From Clostridiales bacterium VE202-01 (GTDB lineage: Bacteria; Bacillota_I; Bacilli_A; Erysipelotrichales; Coprobacillaceae), in NCBI GenBank assembly GCA_000508865.1, contig BAHP02000032.1:1-51801 (forward strand): a DNA stretch of 51,801 nucleotides, in the 5' to 3' direction. Numbering within the stretch: position 1 is the stretch's first letter; every line of letters starts with the position of its first letter. The position numbers and the translations under genes are program-made. The notes under the pieces are model-generated. The model searched no databases, was not told the origin of the DNA, and saw only the letters and a list, made by a program, of their open reading frames with translations. Of this stretch, positions 35,443-43,522 are shown in pieces.

Positions 35443-35477
35443 TATACTATATCAAGATAGAAAAAACTATCTTTTTT
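35443..35477 (+). promoter_or_regulatory. -10 box and 5' hairpin upstream of the RodA/FtsW gene
   Basis: TATACT at 35443-35448 (within palindrome ATAGTATACTAT) is followed by a 7-bp hairpin (AAGATAG 35454-35460, CTATCTT 35467-35473) with a T-tract to 35477, then the AAGGAGG site. The hairpin would form the very 5' end of the mRNA and could be a weak attenuator or a stabilising cap. Confidence 0.45.
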
Positions 35478-35492
35478 ATAAGGAGGGATTTT

Positions 35493-36689
35493 GTGGAAGA
35501 AAAAGAGAAATCCGTAATTTGCTGGTCCTTGATTGGTTTATTATTATTACTTTGTTTTATTAGCTGTCTAGGAATTAAAAGTGCAACTCCATTAATTACT
35601 AAAGGAAATCCCAGCACCTACTGGTTAAAACAACTTATATTTTATGGAATATCTTTTATATTAATGATTGTTGTCTTTAAAATATCAAACGATCGTATTT
35701 ATTCCTCTATGTGGATCATATACGGCATTTTGGTAGTTTTACTCGTCGGCCTGGCTATAGAACACTTTTTGTTCACCCATTTTGGAATTAGAGTAATTCC
35801 TCTAGCTAAATACACCGGTGGCGCAACATCCTGGTACAAATTACCCGGTTTTGATCTCCAGCCTTCGGAATTTATGAAAATCATTTTAGTGGTTGTCATG
35901 GCTGATATTATTGATAAACATAACAATAAATATCTTGTTCACAATTTACATAATGACTGTTTATTAATTGGTAAGATTTTAGCTGTTTCCATGCCGCCAT
36001 GTATCTTAGTTTATTTACAAAATGATGCAGGGGTCACAATGATCATGCTAGCCTCAGTTGTCTTTATTATGTTTATGTCAGGAATCCAAGCCGGCTGGTT
36101 TGTTATTGGAGGAATAGTGGTCGCTATTATTATTGGGATCATGGTTTATATTTTCCTATATGAACATGAGTTATTTGTTAGTCTAATGGGTGGCGATCAT
36201 AAATTAGGACGTTTTTATGGCTGGATCGATCCTGAAGGAACTTATGGTGATCAAGGTTATCAGTTGTTTAATGCTTTATTATCTTATGGTACTGCTGGTT
36301 TATGGGGCCATGGAATGGAAACGGCATTAGTTAATTTACCAGAAGCCCAAACTGACTTTATCTTTGCAATAATTGCCTTAAGCTTTGGTTTTTTTGGTGG
36401 TGGTCTTACAATTTTAATCATCTGTATATTTGATATATTATTGATTAGAATTGGTTTTAGAGCAAAAAATAATCGTGATAAATATTTTACTGCTGGTATT
36501 TTTGGACTTCTGATCTTTCAACAGGTTTGGAATATTGGAATGGTTCTTGGACTTTTCCCAATTACCGGAATTACCCTGCCGTTTTTATCATATGGTGGTT
36601 CATCATTGCTTTCATATATGATTGCAATGGGAATTTTCTTAGATATAGAAAAGCAGACTAGAATAATCGAAGGTAAGAAAAGATATTAA
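35493..36689 (+). CDS. RodA/FtsW/SpoVE-family peptidoglycan polymerase
   Basis: A SEDS glycosyltransferase that builds glycan strands from lipid II. The 398 residues show about ten membrane helices and SEDS landmarks: the QPSEFMKI segment, GYQLFNALLSYGTAGLWGHG, LPEAQTDFIFAIIALSFGFFGG and PITGITLPFLSYGGSSLL. GTG at 35493 is the start, 6 bases from AAGGAGG. RodA is slightly favoured over FtsW or SpoVE by the NALLSYGTAGLWG-type loop, but I am not sure, so no symbol is given. No partner penicillin-binding protein gene is adjacent. Confidence 0.88.
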   Translation: MEEKEKSVICWSLIGLLLLLCFISCLGIKSATPLITKGNPSTYWLKQLIFYGISFILMIVVFKISNDRIYSSMWIIYGILVVLLVGLAIEHFLFTHFGIRVIPLAKYTGGATSWYKLPGFDLQPSEFMKIILVVVMADIIDKHNNKYLVHNLHNDCLLIGKILAVSMPPCILVYLQNDAGVTMIMLASVVFIMFMSGIQAGWFVIGGIVVAIIIGIMVYIFLYEHELFVSLMGGDHKLGRFYGWIDPEGTYGDQGYQLFNALLSYGTAGLWGHGMETALVNLPEAQTDFIFAIIALSFGFFGGGLTILIICIFDILLIRIGFRAKNNRDKYFTAGIFGLLIFQQVWNIGMVLGLFPITGITLPFLSYGGSSLLSYMIAMGIFLDIEKQTRIIEGKKRY

Positions 36690-36710
36690 AAAAACGCTTT
36701 AGCGTTTTTT
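36689..36710. terminator. Bidirectional terminator, RodA/FtsW gene and rluD-like gene
   Basis: AAAAAACGCT pairs with AGCGTTTTTT and overlaps both convergent stop codons; T-tracts run on both strands. Confidence 0.85.
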
Positions 36711-37514
36711 TATTTTAACTTGTTGATTAGTTAAAGGATGCAAAAATTCAATATATACACTATCTAAATAATAACACTCAGGATAAGTTGAACCATACAG
36801 ACTATCACCTTTTAAAGGATATCCAAGCGAACTTAGATGCACTCTTATTTGATGGGTCCTGCCTGTTTCCAAAACACACTCGATCAAGCTCATATTATCA
36901 TATGTTTTTAAACATCGATAATAAGTAACTGCCTTTTTACCATGATCAGCAATTAATCTTTTTACACTATTATCATCTTTGACGATTGGTTTATCAATTT
37001 TCCCAGTACCAGTTAAAATTCCTTCTACCAAACAATGATACACTCTTTTTACTTGTTTAATATCTTTTGATAATAGATAATGCGCCTGACTGTTTTTAGC
37101 AACCAGCAGTAATCCTTGAGTATCTTTATCTAAACGATTGACCAAATGAACAGTAGCTTTAAGATTTTGCTGCTGGTAATAATAGATCAGAGCATTAGCT
37201 AATGTTTTTTGCGGATAGCGTTTAGTAGGAATACAAGGTAATCCGGCAGGTTTATCAATAATTAGATAGTCTTCATCTTCATAAACGATCTTTAATGAAT
37301 ATTCATACGGCTGCATTGAAGTAGTTTCAGGCGGCCAGATCAATTCTATTGAATCCGCTTTTTTTAAACAATAGCGAACCGTTTGATGTTCTCCATTTAC
37401 TAAAATATCACCTGTCATCTTGATTGCTTTAAGTGCTTTTTTGCTTAAACTTTGTTTCATTAAAAAATCTTTCAACAAAACTCCTTCATCTTCTGGTTTA
37501 ACTATAAATCTCAT
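36699..37514 (-). CDS. RluD-type pseudouridine synthase (YjbO-like)
   Basis: This catalyses uridine-to-pseudouridine conversion in large-subunit rRNA. An S4-like N-terminal region (SKKALKAIKMTGDILVNG) precedes the catalytic motif HLVNRLDKDTQGLLLVAK with its Asp, then YRCLKTYDNMSLIECVLETGRTHQIRVHLSSLG split into the usual motifs, and LKGDSLYG. The length of 271 residues is a little short of E. coli RluD. It overlaps nadK by 4 bases, matching the ppnK-yjbO pair of B. subtilis. Its target site is not deducible. Confidence 0.92.
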   Translation of the reverse strand: MRFIVKPEDEGVLLKDFLMKQSLSKKALKAIKMTGDILVNGEHQTVRYCLKKADSIELIWPPETTSMQPYEYSLKIVYEDEDYLIIDKPAGLPCIPTKRYPQKTLANALIYYYQQQNLKATVHLVNRLDKDTQGLLLVAKNSQAHYLLSKDIKQVKRVYHCLVEGILTGTGKIDKPIVKDDNSVKRLIADHGKKAVTYYRCLKTYDNMSLIECVLETGRTHQIRVHLSSLGYPLKGDSLYGSTYPECYYLDSVYIEFLHPLTNQQVKIKKR

Positions 37515-38293
37515 TCATTTATAAACGCCCTTCTAATTCTCTGGATAAACGATAATTGTCGATATTCAATAAAATTAACTGTCTGCTTAGCAATTTTAAC
37601 CTCAATGCTCTCTACATTTTCAATCGAATAAGCCAAATGATCGATTCCTAAATAAACATGATCAAAATGATGTCCTATCAGTTTTATTATCTTATCAGCA
37701 TCTAAAATCAAACTTGAACCCAAACTGCGATAAGCATTATGCTGAATTCCCGCCACTTCAGTCAACTGCATCAATGGAACTCCAGGATAAATAACCGCTC
37801 CGCCAATAGATTTATTATAAGCTGTTGAACCTGAGGGCGTAGAGACACATATTCCGTTTCCTCTAAAAACCTCTAATAATTCCCCATTAATATAAATATC
37901 AATTACCTGTGTTGTATAATCGTGATCAATTCGCATCTCATTCAAAGCCAAATAAATATCTTCTTTTCCCTCGTGTTTAACTTTTACTTCCAATAAATTA
38001 CGAGGTGTTATCCGATATTCGTCCCGCTTGATTGCTTCAACTAATTCAAACACTTCATCTTTTTGATAATCTGTAAAAAATCCTAATGTTCCTGTATGTA
38101 CACCTACAAAATTAACATTCTGATCTAAATATTGATGAATCGACATTAACATCGTTCCATCACCACCAACACTAATTACTAAATCAGGATTTTCTTGATC
38201 ATATTCCATAATTCCTTTTAATTCATGTTTAATTTTATCGGCGACATATTTAGATAAATCGTCTTGTTTTATCACTAATGCGTATTGTTTCAT
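37511..38293 (-). CDS. nadK: NAD kinase
   Basis: NAD kinase phosphorylates NAD to NADP. The diagnostic GGDGTML motif, GFFTDYQKDEV, NEMRIDHDYTTQVIDIYI, GNGICVSTPSGSTAYNKSIGGAVI and the YRSLGSSLILD strand are all present. The start is chosen as ATG 38291-38293 (MKQYALVIKQ), 7 bases from GGTGAT. Upstream in-frame ATGs would fall within or before that site. The product is 260 residues, usual for Bacillota. It shares its upstream region, with a 24-base palindrome, with the divergent CYTH gene. Confidence 0.95.
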   Translation of the reverse strand: MKQYALVIKQDDLSKYVADKIKHELKGIMEYDQENPDLVISVGGDGTMLMSIHQYLDQNVNFVGVHTGTLGFFTDYQKDEVFELVEAIKRDEYRITPRNLLEVKVKHEGKEDIYLALNEMRIDHDYTTQVIDIYINGELLEVFRGNGICVSTPSGSTAYNKSIGGAVIYPGVPLMQLTEVAGIQHNAYRSLGSSLILDADKIIKLIGHHFDHVYLGIDHLAYSIENVESIEVKIAKQTVNFIEYRQLSFIQRIRRAFINE

Positions 38294-38311
38294 TGTTTTC
38301 ATCACCCCTAA

Positions 38312-38335
38312 AGTATATACTATATAGTATATACT
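38312..38335. promoter_or_regulatory. 24-bp palindromic control region between nadK and the CYTH gene
   Basis: Two copies of the palindrome AGTATATACT separated by ATAT form one perfect 24-base dyad, only 10-20 bases from both divergent starts. It contains TATACT boxes in both directions. It could be overlapping -10 elements, an operator, or both. Confidence 0.55.
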
Positions 38336-38348
38336 AATGGAGGTCACT

Positions 38349-38906
38349 ATGGAAGAAAACTTAGAAATAGAATTTAAAATATTAATTGATAAAGATACAT
38401 ATCAGCAAATTATCAATGATCATAAAATAGATCGTTCTTATCAACAAACTAATTATTATTTAATGCATCCTGTATTAAGTGAATTAAAGTACTCACTTAG
38501 AATTAGAGAAAAAAATAACCAGTATGAATTAACTTTAAAACAACCGCAAACTAAAGGTAATTTAGAAACAAACCTAATTATAAGTAAAGAGCTCAAAAAT
38601 AAAATTATTGATCATGAATTAATAAATAATGAAGTATTTGATATTTTAAAAAAATATCAATTAGACAGTACAATGTTCAAAACCGATTGTTTTTTAACTA
38701 CACTTCGTAAAGAAATTAAAACTCCTGAAGGTTTAATTTGTATCGATTATAATCAATATAATGGCCATGAAGACTATGAACTAGAATACGAAGTAAATGA
38801 TTATTTAAGCGGTAAACAAGCTTTTTTAGATTTCATCCATCAATATAACCTAACCTATCATAGCAATTGCCTCAGCAAAATAAACCGTCTTATCAAATCA
38901 TTATAA
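38349..38906 (+). CDS. CYTH-domain protein (YjbK-like triphosphatase)
   Basis: CYTH proteins form a tunnel that binds triphosphates and divalent metals. Here the N-terminal EIEFKILI signature, paired basic residues in SLRIREKNNQYELTLKQP, KTDCFLTTLRKE and the acidic YELEYEV strand are present. B. subtilis YjbK, in the same nadK-rluD-spx neighbourhood, belongs to this family; relatives hydrolyse thiamine triphosphate or inorganic triphosphate. The start is ATG 38349 behind GGAGGTCACT; an upstream ATG overlaps that site. Length 185 residues. Confidence 0.88.
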   Translation: MEENLEIEFKILIDKDTYQQIINDHKIDRSYQQTNYYLMHPVLSELKYSLRIREKNNQYELTLKQPQTKGNLETNLIISKELKNKIIDHELINNEVFDILKKYQLDSTMFKTDCFLTTLRKEIKTPEGLICIDYNQYNGHEDYELEYEVNDYLSGKQAFLDFIHQYNLTYHSNCLSKINRLIKSL

Positions 38907-38911
38907 TTTAA

Positions 38912-38933
38912 AAGCAGTGCCTTAACACTGCTT
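38912..38933. terminator. Bidirectional terminator, CYTH gene and spx
   Basis: AAGCAGTG/CACTGCTT stem with a 6-base loop; ATTTTTC follows on the plus strand and the end overlaps the spx stop. Confidence 0.8.
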
Positions 38934-39377
38934 ATTTTTCTTTAAAATACGCTTCATTGATCTTACATGGTTGACTGATAAATTGTGGACATGCATCTCT
39001 ACGAGGACATTCTGCTAATTTACGAAGTTCTCGTGGAATAAATACTCTGATTTCTTCAGCATTATAACCTACTTGAAATCTTCTTTCATCAATCATGATT
39101 GGTCGTTTTAATACTGATGGATTTTCTTGTATAAATTTAATCAATTCATTAACTGACATACTATCAATATCAATATCATTTTCTTTAATTATCTTGCTTC
39201 TTTTAGAAATGATATCATCTGTCCCATTTTCACTTCGCTCCAATAATTCCTTTAATTCAACCTCTCTAAGCAAGGTTGAAAAATATTTTTTTCCACATAT
39301 GGAATATTATGTTCTTTCAGCCAAGATTTAACCTTTCGACATGATGCACAACTAGGCGCAGTATAAATACGAATCAT
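38932..39377 (-). pseudogene. spx: Spx/ArsC-family regulator, frameshifted
   Basis: Spx binds the RNA polymerase alpha subunit and redirects transcription under thiol stress. The N-terminal part from ATG 39375-39377 (behind GGGAGATG) reads MIRIYTAPSCASCRKVKSWL, with the CxxC switch, to VEKNIFQP and then leaves frame. The rest (from about 39275) reads LLREVELKELLERSENGTDDIISKRS with RPIMIDERRFQVGYNAEEIRVFIPRE, canonical Spx. Adding one base to the five-A run at 39279-39283 (T run on the coding strand) gives KNIFSTLLREVE and a full protein of about 148 residues, a little longer than B. subtilis Spx, with extra cysteines near the end (CPRRDACPQF, QPCKIN). Confidence 0.9.
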
Positions 39378-39575
39378 AATATCATCTCCCTTACTCCATT
39401 ATTATACATTATTTTAATTATTTTTCTATCCTTTTTTATTTTGACTTTCAGTTATTTAGATATTTATACTATTATTCAAAGCAAAATATCGACTATTTGT
39501 ATCATTTTTTTACATTTTTCTATCTTTCTCTTTTTAAAGCTATCAAATATTCACCAACTAAAATCATCTATATTA

Positions 39576-39604
39576 AAAAGAACTTAGTTCAACCAAGTTC
39601 TTTT
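39576..39604 (-). terminator. Terminator of the ABC-GntR operon
   Basis: AAAAGAACTT/AAGTTCTTTT stem; the GntR stop codon is in the loop. Between it and the spx start (39378-39575) I see only AT-rich sequence. Confidence 0.75.
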
Positions 39605-39945
39605 ATCAATTCAATTATATCACTTTTATTACATCCTAATTCACACATCTCATTAATAAATACTTTTACTTTTTCGTTAATAATTTCTGATTTCATTTTT
39701 TCAATTAGTTCTGCATCTTCACTAACAAAACGTCCCATTGATCTTTTACTATACAATAAATTTTCACGTTCAAGTTCACTTAAAGCTTTTTGAATCGTAT
39801 TAGGATTAACACTATACTCTAACGCTAATTCTCTAACTGAATCAATCTTGACACCAGAACCATAATATCCATTAAAAATCTTTTTCTTGATTTCATCCAT
39901 TACTTGAATATAGATTGGTAAATTAGGATCAAAATCATATTTCAT
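39589..39945 (-). CDS. GntR-family (YtrA subfamily) transcriptional regulator
   Basis: A short 118-residue regulator: winged helix-turn-helix with LPIYIQVMDEIKKKI, the KIDSVRELALEYSVNPNTIQKAL recognition region and GRFV wing, followed by only a short helical tail, as in the YtrA subfamily. YtrA regulators usually repress an adjacent ABC transporter operon induced by cell-wall antibiotics. Here the gene is last, after the permease and ATPase, and a dyad overlaps the operon promoter (41388-41409), consistent with autoregulation. The effector is unknown. Confidence 0.92.
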   Translation of the reverse strand: MKYDFDPNLPIYIQVMDEIKKKIFNGYYGSGVKIDSVRELALEYSVNPNTIQKALSELERENLLYSKRSMGRFVSEDAELIEKMKSEIINEKVKVFINEMCELGCNKSDIIELIKELG

Positions 39946-39953
39946 TTAGCCAC

Positions 39954-40682
39954 CTACTCTACTTCGATTTTATGATCAATCAAATATACTGTTAAAAAAT
40001 ATAAAATTGCTGCAAATATTCCTATAGTAATAATATCAAAAATAACACTCTGTCTGTAAGTTAAACTGTTAATAAAATTGTTGATAGGACTAAGTGTAAA
40101 AATATTTGCAACTACTATAAGACCTAATAAATAAATCACGATCCCCAATACTGTTTTATATTTAGGAATATATTTTGTCTTTGTAAGTGTAATTATAAAA
40201 AAGAAAGATAAAATCATAGCGCTAATACCCACAAAAAAGTCAAGTAAATGTAAAACAAAATCACCAATATTTTCACTCATTATTTCAACAACGACATTTC
40301 CACTTCTAAGCAGCTCAGCAAAACTTATATCGCCAACTAAAAAAATCAAGATCATAAACCCAAGCAACAAAACTAAATAACTTGCAAAAACCCAAATTAA
40401 GCTTCCTAAATATTTTGCTGCAACTAATTTATTGGTACTAACAGGTAAAGTCAATGTTAAATATCCTGGTCTTTTATACATTGAACGATTAAAATTTAAG
40501 ATTACATTCACATTAATCGCTATTGAAATTCCCATAAAAGCAATAATAAGTAATGTCAATAATATCCCACTAATAAAATCCGGCATCCAAGGTGTTAAAG
40601 TACACATAATTAAGAAAATTGCAAAAGTTAATAAATATTGTCGGTATGATTGAATGATCTCATATTTTAATAATTTTAACAT
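39954..40682 (-). CDS. ABC transporter permease of the GntR-linked operon
   Basis: An unclassified 242-residue ABC membrane subunit with about six helices: residues 16-35, 38-58, around 100-120, 145-165, 178-197 and 210-232. The PVSTNKLVAAKYLGSLIW motif after the second helix pair is typical of ABC-2-type permeases. It overlaps the ATPase by 7 bases and has GGGAGGT upstream; the GntR gene follows after 8 bases. The substrate is not evident; YtrA-linked systems respond to envelope stress. Confidence 0.88.
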   Translation of the reverse strand: MLKLLKYEIIQSYRQYLLTFAIFLIMCTLTPWMPDFISGILLTLLIIAFMGISIAINVNVILNFNRSMYKRPGYLTLTLPVSTNKLVAAKYLGSLIWVFASYLVLLLGFMILIFLVGDISFAELLRSGNVVVEIMSENIGDFVLHLLDFFVGISAMILSFFFIITLTKTKYIPKYKTVLGIVIYLLGLIVVANIFTLSPINNFINSLTYRQSVIFDIITIGIFAAILYFLTVYLIDHKIEVE

Positions 40683-41374
40683 CTAAATACCTCCCTGAAT
40701 GCTTCATCAACTGATTGTTTTCTTTGCGATCTTAATTCCTCAGTTTCTTGATGTAAAACAACTCTTCCTTCTTTTAAAAAGATCACATCATCAAAAATCG
40801 TTTCTAGATCACTAATTAAATGCGTTGAGATCAATACCAGTGAATCAGCTTCATAATTATTTAAGATTACATCTAAGATCACTTCTCTAGCTGCTGGATC
40901 TACTCCCGCGATTGGCTCATCTAAAATATATATTTTAGCTTTTCGAGACATTACTAAAGATAATTGAAACTTTTCTTTCATTCCTTTTGACATCGCTTTT
41001 ATTTTCATATTTTTATCTAATTTAAAACGATTCATCAAAGACAAGCAATTCTCTTTATCAAAATCCTCATATAAATCACTAAAAATTCCTAATACATCTC
41101 TTACATACATCCAATCTTGAAAATAGTTTTCATCTGGTAAATAAGAAATTATTTTTCTTGATTTTTCTCCAATCTTATTACCATCAACTAAAATCTCACC
41201 ATCATATTCTTTTAATAAGCCATTGATAATTTTAATTAAAGTTGTCTTACCAGAACCATTAGGTCCTAACAAACCAATTATTTTCCCTTTAGATAATGTT
41301 AATGAAACATTATCTAAAGCCTTAAAATGTCCATACTTCTTACTAACATTATCAATTTTTAATAATTCTTCCAT
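40676..41374 (-). CDS. ABC transporter ATP-binding protein of the GntR-linked operon
   Basis: ABC-2-type ATPase, 232 residues. Walker A is LGPNGSGKTTLIKIING, the signature region is KAMSKGMKEKFQLSLVMS (a degenerate SKGMK in place of LSGGQ, common in YtrB-type ATPases), Walker B YILDEPIAGVDP and H-loop STH. It is the first gene of the operon and powers the next-gene permease. The start ATG is at 41372-41374. Confidence 0.92.
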   Translation of the reverse strand: MEELLKIDNVSKKYGHFKALDNVSLTLSKGKIIGLLGPNGSGKTTLIKIINGLLKEYDGEILVDGNKIGEKSRKIISYLPDENYFQDWMYVRDVLGIFSDLYEDFDKENCLSLMNRFKLDKNMKIKAMSKGMKEKFQLSLVMSRKAKIYILDEPIAGVDPAAREVILDVILNNYEADSLVLISTHLISDLETIFDDVIFLKEGRVVLHQETEELRSQRKQSVDEAFREVFRC

Positions 41375-41387
41375 TATTATCCCCTTT

Positions 41388-41434
41388 CTGTATTAATACA
41401 ATAATACAGTAACACAATATTATGTCATTGTCAA
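41388..41434 (-). promoter_or_regulatory. Promoter with dyad operator of the ABC-GntR operon
   Basis: On the minus strand TTGACA (41429-41434) and, 17 bases on, a weak -10 TACTGT. An inverted repeat CTGTATTA-N6-TAATACAG (41388-41409) overlaps and follows the -10, a position fit for repression by the operon's own GntR protein. Confidence 0.65.
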
Positions 41435-41436
41435 AT

Positions 41437-41464
41437 AAAAGATAGAGCAATTACTCTATCTTTT
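41437..41464 (-). terminator. Terminator of the 41456 gene
   Basis: An 11-bp stem AAAAGATAGAG/CTCTATCTTTT with a 6-base loop covers the stop codon of the unrecognised gene. It lies only a few bases upstream of the ABC operon promoter. Confidence 0.8.
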
Positions 41465-42034
41465 AACAAACTCGTTATACAATAATTCATGAATAAAAGA
41501 ATATCCCTTCTCCAACTTTTTCTTTAACCGCAAATACATTCCAATACTTTTTTCATCTTTGATCTCTAATTGTTTACAAAGATCTAAAAACTTCTCATAA
41601 TCTTCAACATACAATTGATCGATCATATTTTCCACATACTGTTTTTTTATTCGTTCATTTCTTGTTAAACCATATTCCTTTATCAAACCTTCATCATACA
41701 TATGATAATTGAATACTGTTAGTGACTGCGTTTTTAAATACTCGTTTATTAAAGTCCGCTGATTAATCATCGGCAACGAACGATAAACAAGTTTACCAGC
41801 ACTGTTTATCTCAACAACGACACTATATTTACCATCACCAACAATAAAAATACTATTAAAATACTCTTCATCAAATAAATTAATACAGCCATAAATAAAA
41901 TCATGCAATGTTTTTTTATTAACTAAATAAGCTTCTACAACAGAAATGATTTCTAAATCATCATCCTCATCCCACTCGTATGGCTCTAATAATTCTTCAT
42001 CTTCTTTAACCCAATTAACAATTATATCTTTCAT
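41456..42034 (-). CDS. Hypothetical acidic cytosolic protein
   Basis: I do not recognise the family with confidence. The 192-residue protein has an acidic N-terminal segment (EDEELLEPYEWDEDDDLEI), a beta-rich middle (FNSIFIVGDGKYSVVVEINSAG), and a helical C-terminal half ending in ELLYNEFVKR. No transmembrane segment or catalytic motif is visible. ATG 42032-42034 follows GGGAGGATAT; an ATG 12 bases earlier lies inside that site. It diverges from uppP and is monocistronic. Confidence 0.7.
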   Translation of the reverse strand: MKDIIVNWVKEDEELLEPYEWDEDDDLEIISVVEAYLVNKKTLHDFIYGCINLFDEEYFNSIFIVGDGKYSVVVEINSAGKLVYRSLPMINQRTLINEYLKTQSLTVFNYHMYDEGLIKEYGLTRNERIKKQYVENMIDQLYVEDYEKFLDLCKQLEIKDEKSIGMYLRLKKKLEKGYSFIHELLYNEFVKR

Positions 42035-42129
42035 ATATCCTCCCATATAATTATATGTTTAACTTAATAAATCATGTTTTAGTATATTTTTATTTTTAAT
42101 TAAGTTATAATATTTGCCGAGGTGAAAAC

Positions 42130-42972
42130 ATGGAACTAATCAAAAATATTATTATTTATGGTTTACTTGGAGCAATTCAAGGATTTAGTGAACCAATTCC
42201 TATTTCCAGCAGTGGACACTTGGTCATTTTTAAAAGTATTTTCAAAAAATTAGGCCTGATCTTACCCCAAATGAATGATATAACTTTTGAAGTTATCGTT
42301 AATACTGGTTCACTATTTGCCATCATGTATTATTATCGCCAAGATATCAAAACATTATTCACAGCTTTTTTTGGCTACATTCAAAAAAAAGACCAAAGAA
42401 ATTATTATATAAAAGATTTTCGTTATTGTATTCTATTGATCGTTGCTACAATTCCTGCTGCTATTGGAGGATATTTATTTAATGATAAAATCGAGGCTGC
42501 TTTTTCTGATTCTAAACTAGTAGGCTGTATGTTACTTATAACCGCAATATTTTTATTATCGATTCACAAATTTGGTTATAAAGGTAAACGCTCAGCTAAA
42601 AATATAAATTTATTTGATGCATTAAGAATGGGAATATTTCAATTATTTGCCTTACTCCCTGGTATTTCACGCAGTGGTTCAACGCTGACTGGCGGAATGT
42701 TAGGCGGTCTATCTCAAAAAGCAGCTCGTGATTTTTCTTTTTTCATGTTTATGCCTGTAAGTATAGGTGCAATTATTCTCAAATTTAAAGATTTTATCAC
42801 TTCTAGTACTTTACAAACTTTATGGTTACCATATTTAATCGCTTTTATAATCAGTATGCTTGTAACCTATCTTTCAATTCATTTATTATTTAGATTATTA
42901 GAAAAAAGAAAATTAATTGTTTTCTCGCGATATTGTTTGATCATGGGAATAATCGCAGTGTTATTTTTATAA
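42130..42972 (+). CDS. uppP: Undecaprenyl-diphosphatase (BacA/UppP)
   Basis: UppP removes a phosphate from undecaprenyl diphosphate so that the lipid carrier for peptidoglycan can be reused, and confers bacitracin tolerance. The two hallmark motifs are GAIQGFSEPIPISSSGHL (with E and S-S-S-G-H) and LPGISRSGSTLTGGMLGG, inside eight hydrophobic helices over 280 residues. The usual motif 1 has T/S-E-F-L-P; here it is SEPIP, a minor variant. The ATG at 42130 follows GAGGTG. The gene is monocistronic. Confidence 0.96.
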   Translation: MELIKNIIIYGLLGAIQGFSEPIPISSSGHLVIFKSIFKKLGLILPQMNDITFEVIVNTGSLFAIMYYYRQDIKTLFTAFFGYIQKKDQRNYYIKDFRYCILLIVATIPAAIGGYLFNDKIEAAFSDSKLVGCMLLITAIFLLSIHKFGYKGKRSAKNINLFDALRMGIFQLFALLPGISRSGSTLTGGMLGGLSQKAARDFSFFMFMPVSIGAIILKFKDFITSSTLQTLWLPYLIAFIISMLVTYLSIHLLFRLLEKRKLIVFSRYCLIMGIIAVLFL

Positions 42973-42976
42973 AAAC

Positions 42977-43009
42977 AAAAATGATATGTCATAATAACAT
43001 ATCATTTTT
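42977..43009. terminator. Bidirectional terminator, uppP and ridA
   Basis: A 13-bp perfect stem (AAAAATGATATGT and complement) with a 7-base loop lies between convergent genes. Confidence 0.85.
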
Positions 43010-43012
43010 TAA

Positions 43013-43386
43013 TTATTTTGTTGCAATAACTTCGACTTCGATTAGTGCTCCTTTTGGAAGTTTAGCTACTTCTACAGCACTACGTGCTGGAAACGGCTCT
43101 ACAAAATATGTAGCATAAATATCATTTACAGTAACAAAATCATCCATATTATCTAAAAATACTGTTGTTTTAACAACATTAGAAAAATCTAATCCTTGAC
43201 TTTCTAATAATCCTTTAACATTTTTTAATGCTTGATGCGCCTGGGCTTCGATTCCTTCAGGCATAGTACCAGTAACTGGATCTAATGGAATTTGTCCAGA
43301 AAAGAAATATAAATCACCAATATTAATTCCCTGGCTATAAGGCCTATAGCTCCAGGAGCTTGATCAGTTTTAACTACTTTTTTCAT
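43013..43386 (-). pseudogene. ridA: RidA-family enamine/imine deaminase, frameshifted
   Basis: RidA clears the reactive 2-aminoacrylate made by PLP enzymes. The frame 43013-43264 holds MPEGIEAQAHQALKNVKGLL to the catalytic-site PARSAVEVAKLPKGALIEVEVIA. The N-terminal 35 residues are in another frame: ATG 43384-43386 behind GGAGGATTTT reads MKKVVKTDQAPGAIGL and then drifts. Adding one C at 43340 gives GAIGPYSQGINIGDLYFFSGQ, the hallmark of the family, and joins both frames to about 125 residues. The break may be a base-calling error. Confidence 0.9.
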
Positions 43387-43463
43387 CTTAAAATCCTCCT
43401 CGCTTTTATTATAACAAATTTTTATTAATTTAACAGTTTTATTTTTATCATCACGATAAATCC

Positions 43464-43493
43464 TTGACCCCTAACCTAAAATAGGTGTAATAT
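43464..43493 (+). promoter_or_regulatory. Promoter of the aminotransferase gene with dyad in an 18-bp spacer
   Basis: TTGACC (43464-43469) and TAATAT (43488-43493) are separated by 18 bases that contain the dyad ACCTA-AAA-TAGGT (43474-43486). An elongated spacer with a central dyad recalls MerR-type promoters, but the spacing is only marginally long. Confidence 0.45.
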
Positions 43494-43522
43494 AGAGAAA
43501 ATTAATTACGAGGAGTGTAACT

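Noticed and set aside
39497..39793. Plus-strand 98-codon frame opposite the GntR gene
   Set aside because: Overlaps the GntR gene and its terminator, Ser/Leu-rich shadow translation.
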